DNA of 6,695 nt from JANNGZ01 sp031404155 (GTDB lineage: Bacteria > Pseudomonadota > Gammaproteobacteria > Burkholderiales > Burkholderiaceae_C), in the NCBI GenBank assembly GCA_031404155.1, contig JANNGZ010000289.1, positions 1 to 6,695 of the forward strand, read 5' to 3'. Made by a program: the position numbers and the translations under genes. The notes under the pieces were generated by a model that searched no databases, was not told where the DNA came from, and saw only the letters and a program-made list of their open reading frames with translations. Positions 6,240 to 6,695 of the stretch are shown here, one piece after another. Within the stretch, counting starts at the first letter, position 1; every line of letters starts with the position of its first letter.

Positions 6240-6588
6240 GATCTGAGGAATGGGAGAGCACCTGATCGATGATCACCTTCAGGCCCAGGCGATGGGCCTC
6301 CACCACCAGGCGATCGAAATCCGCCAGGGTGCCGAAGGCGGGGTCCACATTGCGATAATTCGATACGTCGTACCCGAAATCCTTCATGGGTGAGGTGAAG
6401 AAGGGCGAAATCCAGATGGCATCCACCCCCAGGTCCGCCACGTAGGCGAGATGCCCGGTAATGCCAGGCAGATCGCCCACACCATCCCCGTTGGTGTCCT
6501 GAAAGCTCCTGGGGTAGATCTGGTAGATCGCCGCATCCCGCCACCAGTCAGCGGCGGAAACGGAGTCATCGGTTTTTCGGGTGGTCAT
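6211..6588 (-). pseudogene. GH13 alpha-glucosidase, N-terminal 116 codons only
   Basis: Encodes the start of an alpha-glucosidase or oligo-1,6-glucosidase of glycoside hydrolase family 13, enzymes that release glucose from maltose, isomaltose and similar sugars. Visible landmarks are WWRDAAIYQIYPRSF (15-29), the calcium-loop type DTNGDGVGDLPG (31-42), GVDAIWISPFFTSPMKDFGYDV (split across 54-75), FGTLADFD (85-92) and conserved region I, DQVLSH (108-113). Full enzymes have about 540 residues. Here homology ends after D116 and nine unrelated residues follow to a TAA at 6213-6211. The catalytic nucleophile and acid/base residues are missing, so the product cannot be active. The ATG at 6588-6586 was chosen because AAAGG lies ten bases upstream and homologues begin close to the WWRD segment; an earlier in-frame ATG at 6636 has no ribosome site. 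Lower G+C and an AGG arginine codon (R27) set it apart from the other genes here. Confidence 0.85.
6238..6243. other. Joint between two truncated genes at a GATC site
   Basis: Reading the minus strand downward, the alpha-glucosidase homology holds through SHSSD, whose aspartate codon is 6243-6241, then stops. The solute-binding protein homology begins at about 6239 in a different frame. GATC occupies 6240-6243, exactly at the switch. See the findings for interpretation. Confidence 0.7.
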
Positions 6589-6683
6589 GGTCGGAGCGCC
6601 TTTGACGGTGGGGAGCGGGGGCACGGGTTGGGCCATGTGAACGGTTGGGGGCAGACAAGGGTCGTGGGTCTCGAAACGTCTTT
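6589..6683 (-). promoter_or_regulatory. Upstream region of the truncated alpha-glucosidase gene
   Basis: This short noncoding stretch lies between the alpha-glucosidase start and the palindrome at the window end. An in-frame ATG at 6636-6634 falls within it but has no Shine-Dalgarno sequence. I see AAAGG (Shine-Dalgarno) near the start codon but no convincing -10/-35 pair. Confidence 0.4.
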
Positions 6684-6695
6684 GTAACCGGTTAC
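6684..6695. promoter_or_regulatory. LacI-family-type operator (GTAACCGGTTAC)
   Basis: A perfect 12-base palindrome with a central CCGG flanked by AA and TT, the general form of operators for LacI-family sugar regulators. T at 6683 would extend it to 14 if the next base past the window is A. It lies about 96 bases upstream of the alpha-glucosidase ATG, a fitting place for sugar-responsive repression. The regulator gene is not in the window. Confidence 0.6.

Overview
This is a GC-rich window, about 68% G+C over most of its length. Gene content and protein style point to a betaproteobacterium of the order Burkholderiales (inference from protein resemblance and gene order; no search was run). Two divergent housekeeping clusters occupy positions 1 to 5195, a convergent transport gene follows, and the last ~450 bases look as if they came from somewhere else.

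Left, minus strand (1-1959): a membrane-anchored M23 endopeptidase is followed 25 bases later by anmK, which runs off the left edge. Both handle peptidoglycan, one cutting or remodelling it and the other recycling anhydro-N-acetylmuramic acid. A 168-base divergent intergenic region (1960-2127) separates them from the plus-strand cluster. It holds a possible symmetric -10 element and a perfect 14-base palindrome.

Centre, plus strand (2128-5195): tyrS (type 2 tyrosyl-tRNA synthetase), a small exported DUF5329-type protein, a cation diffusion facilitator (CDF) with unusual metal-site residues, and dtd (D-aminoacyl-tRNA deacylase). The spacing (39, 27 and -4 bases) suggests one operon. TyrRS can charge D-tyrosine and DTD removes it, so the first and last genes form a charging/proofreading pair.

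Right, minus strand (5243-6239): a Bug/TctC-type periplasmic solute-binding protein ends against dtd, with a UUCG-loop terminator between them. Its coding sequence lacks a start and most of its signal peptide. At about 6240 the sequence switches, inside one codon and at a GATC, to the first 116 codons of a GH13 alpha-glucosidase (6241-6588) in another frame. That segment has lower G+C (about 60%), uses a rare AGG codon, and has a perfect LacI-family-like operator at the very end of the window (6684-6695). Two truncated genes meeting at one point suggest either a cloning or assembly chimera or a real recombination or deletion joint.

I found no RNA genes, insertion sequences, CRISPR arrays or attachment sites. 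I see no clearly new system. The points most worth checking are the joint near 6240, the atypical CDF metal sites, the DTD motif variant, and the tyrS-dtd operon with two poorly understood genes inside it.
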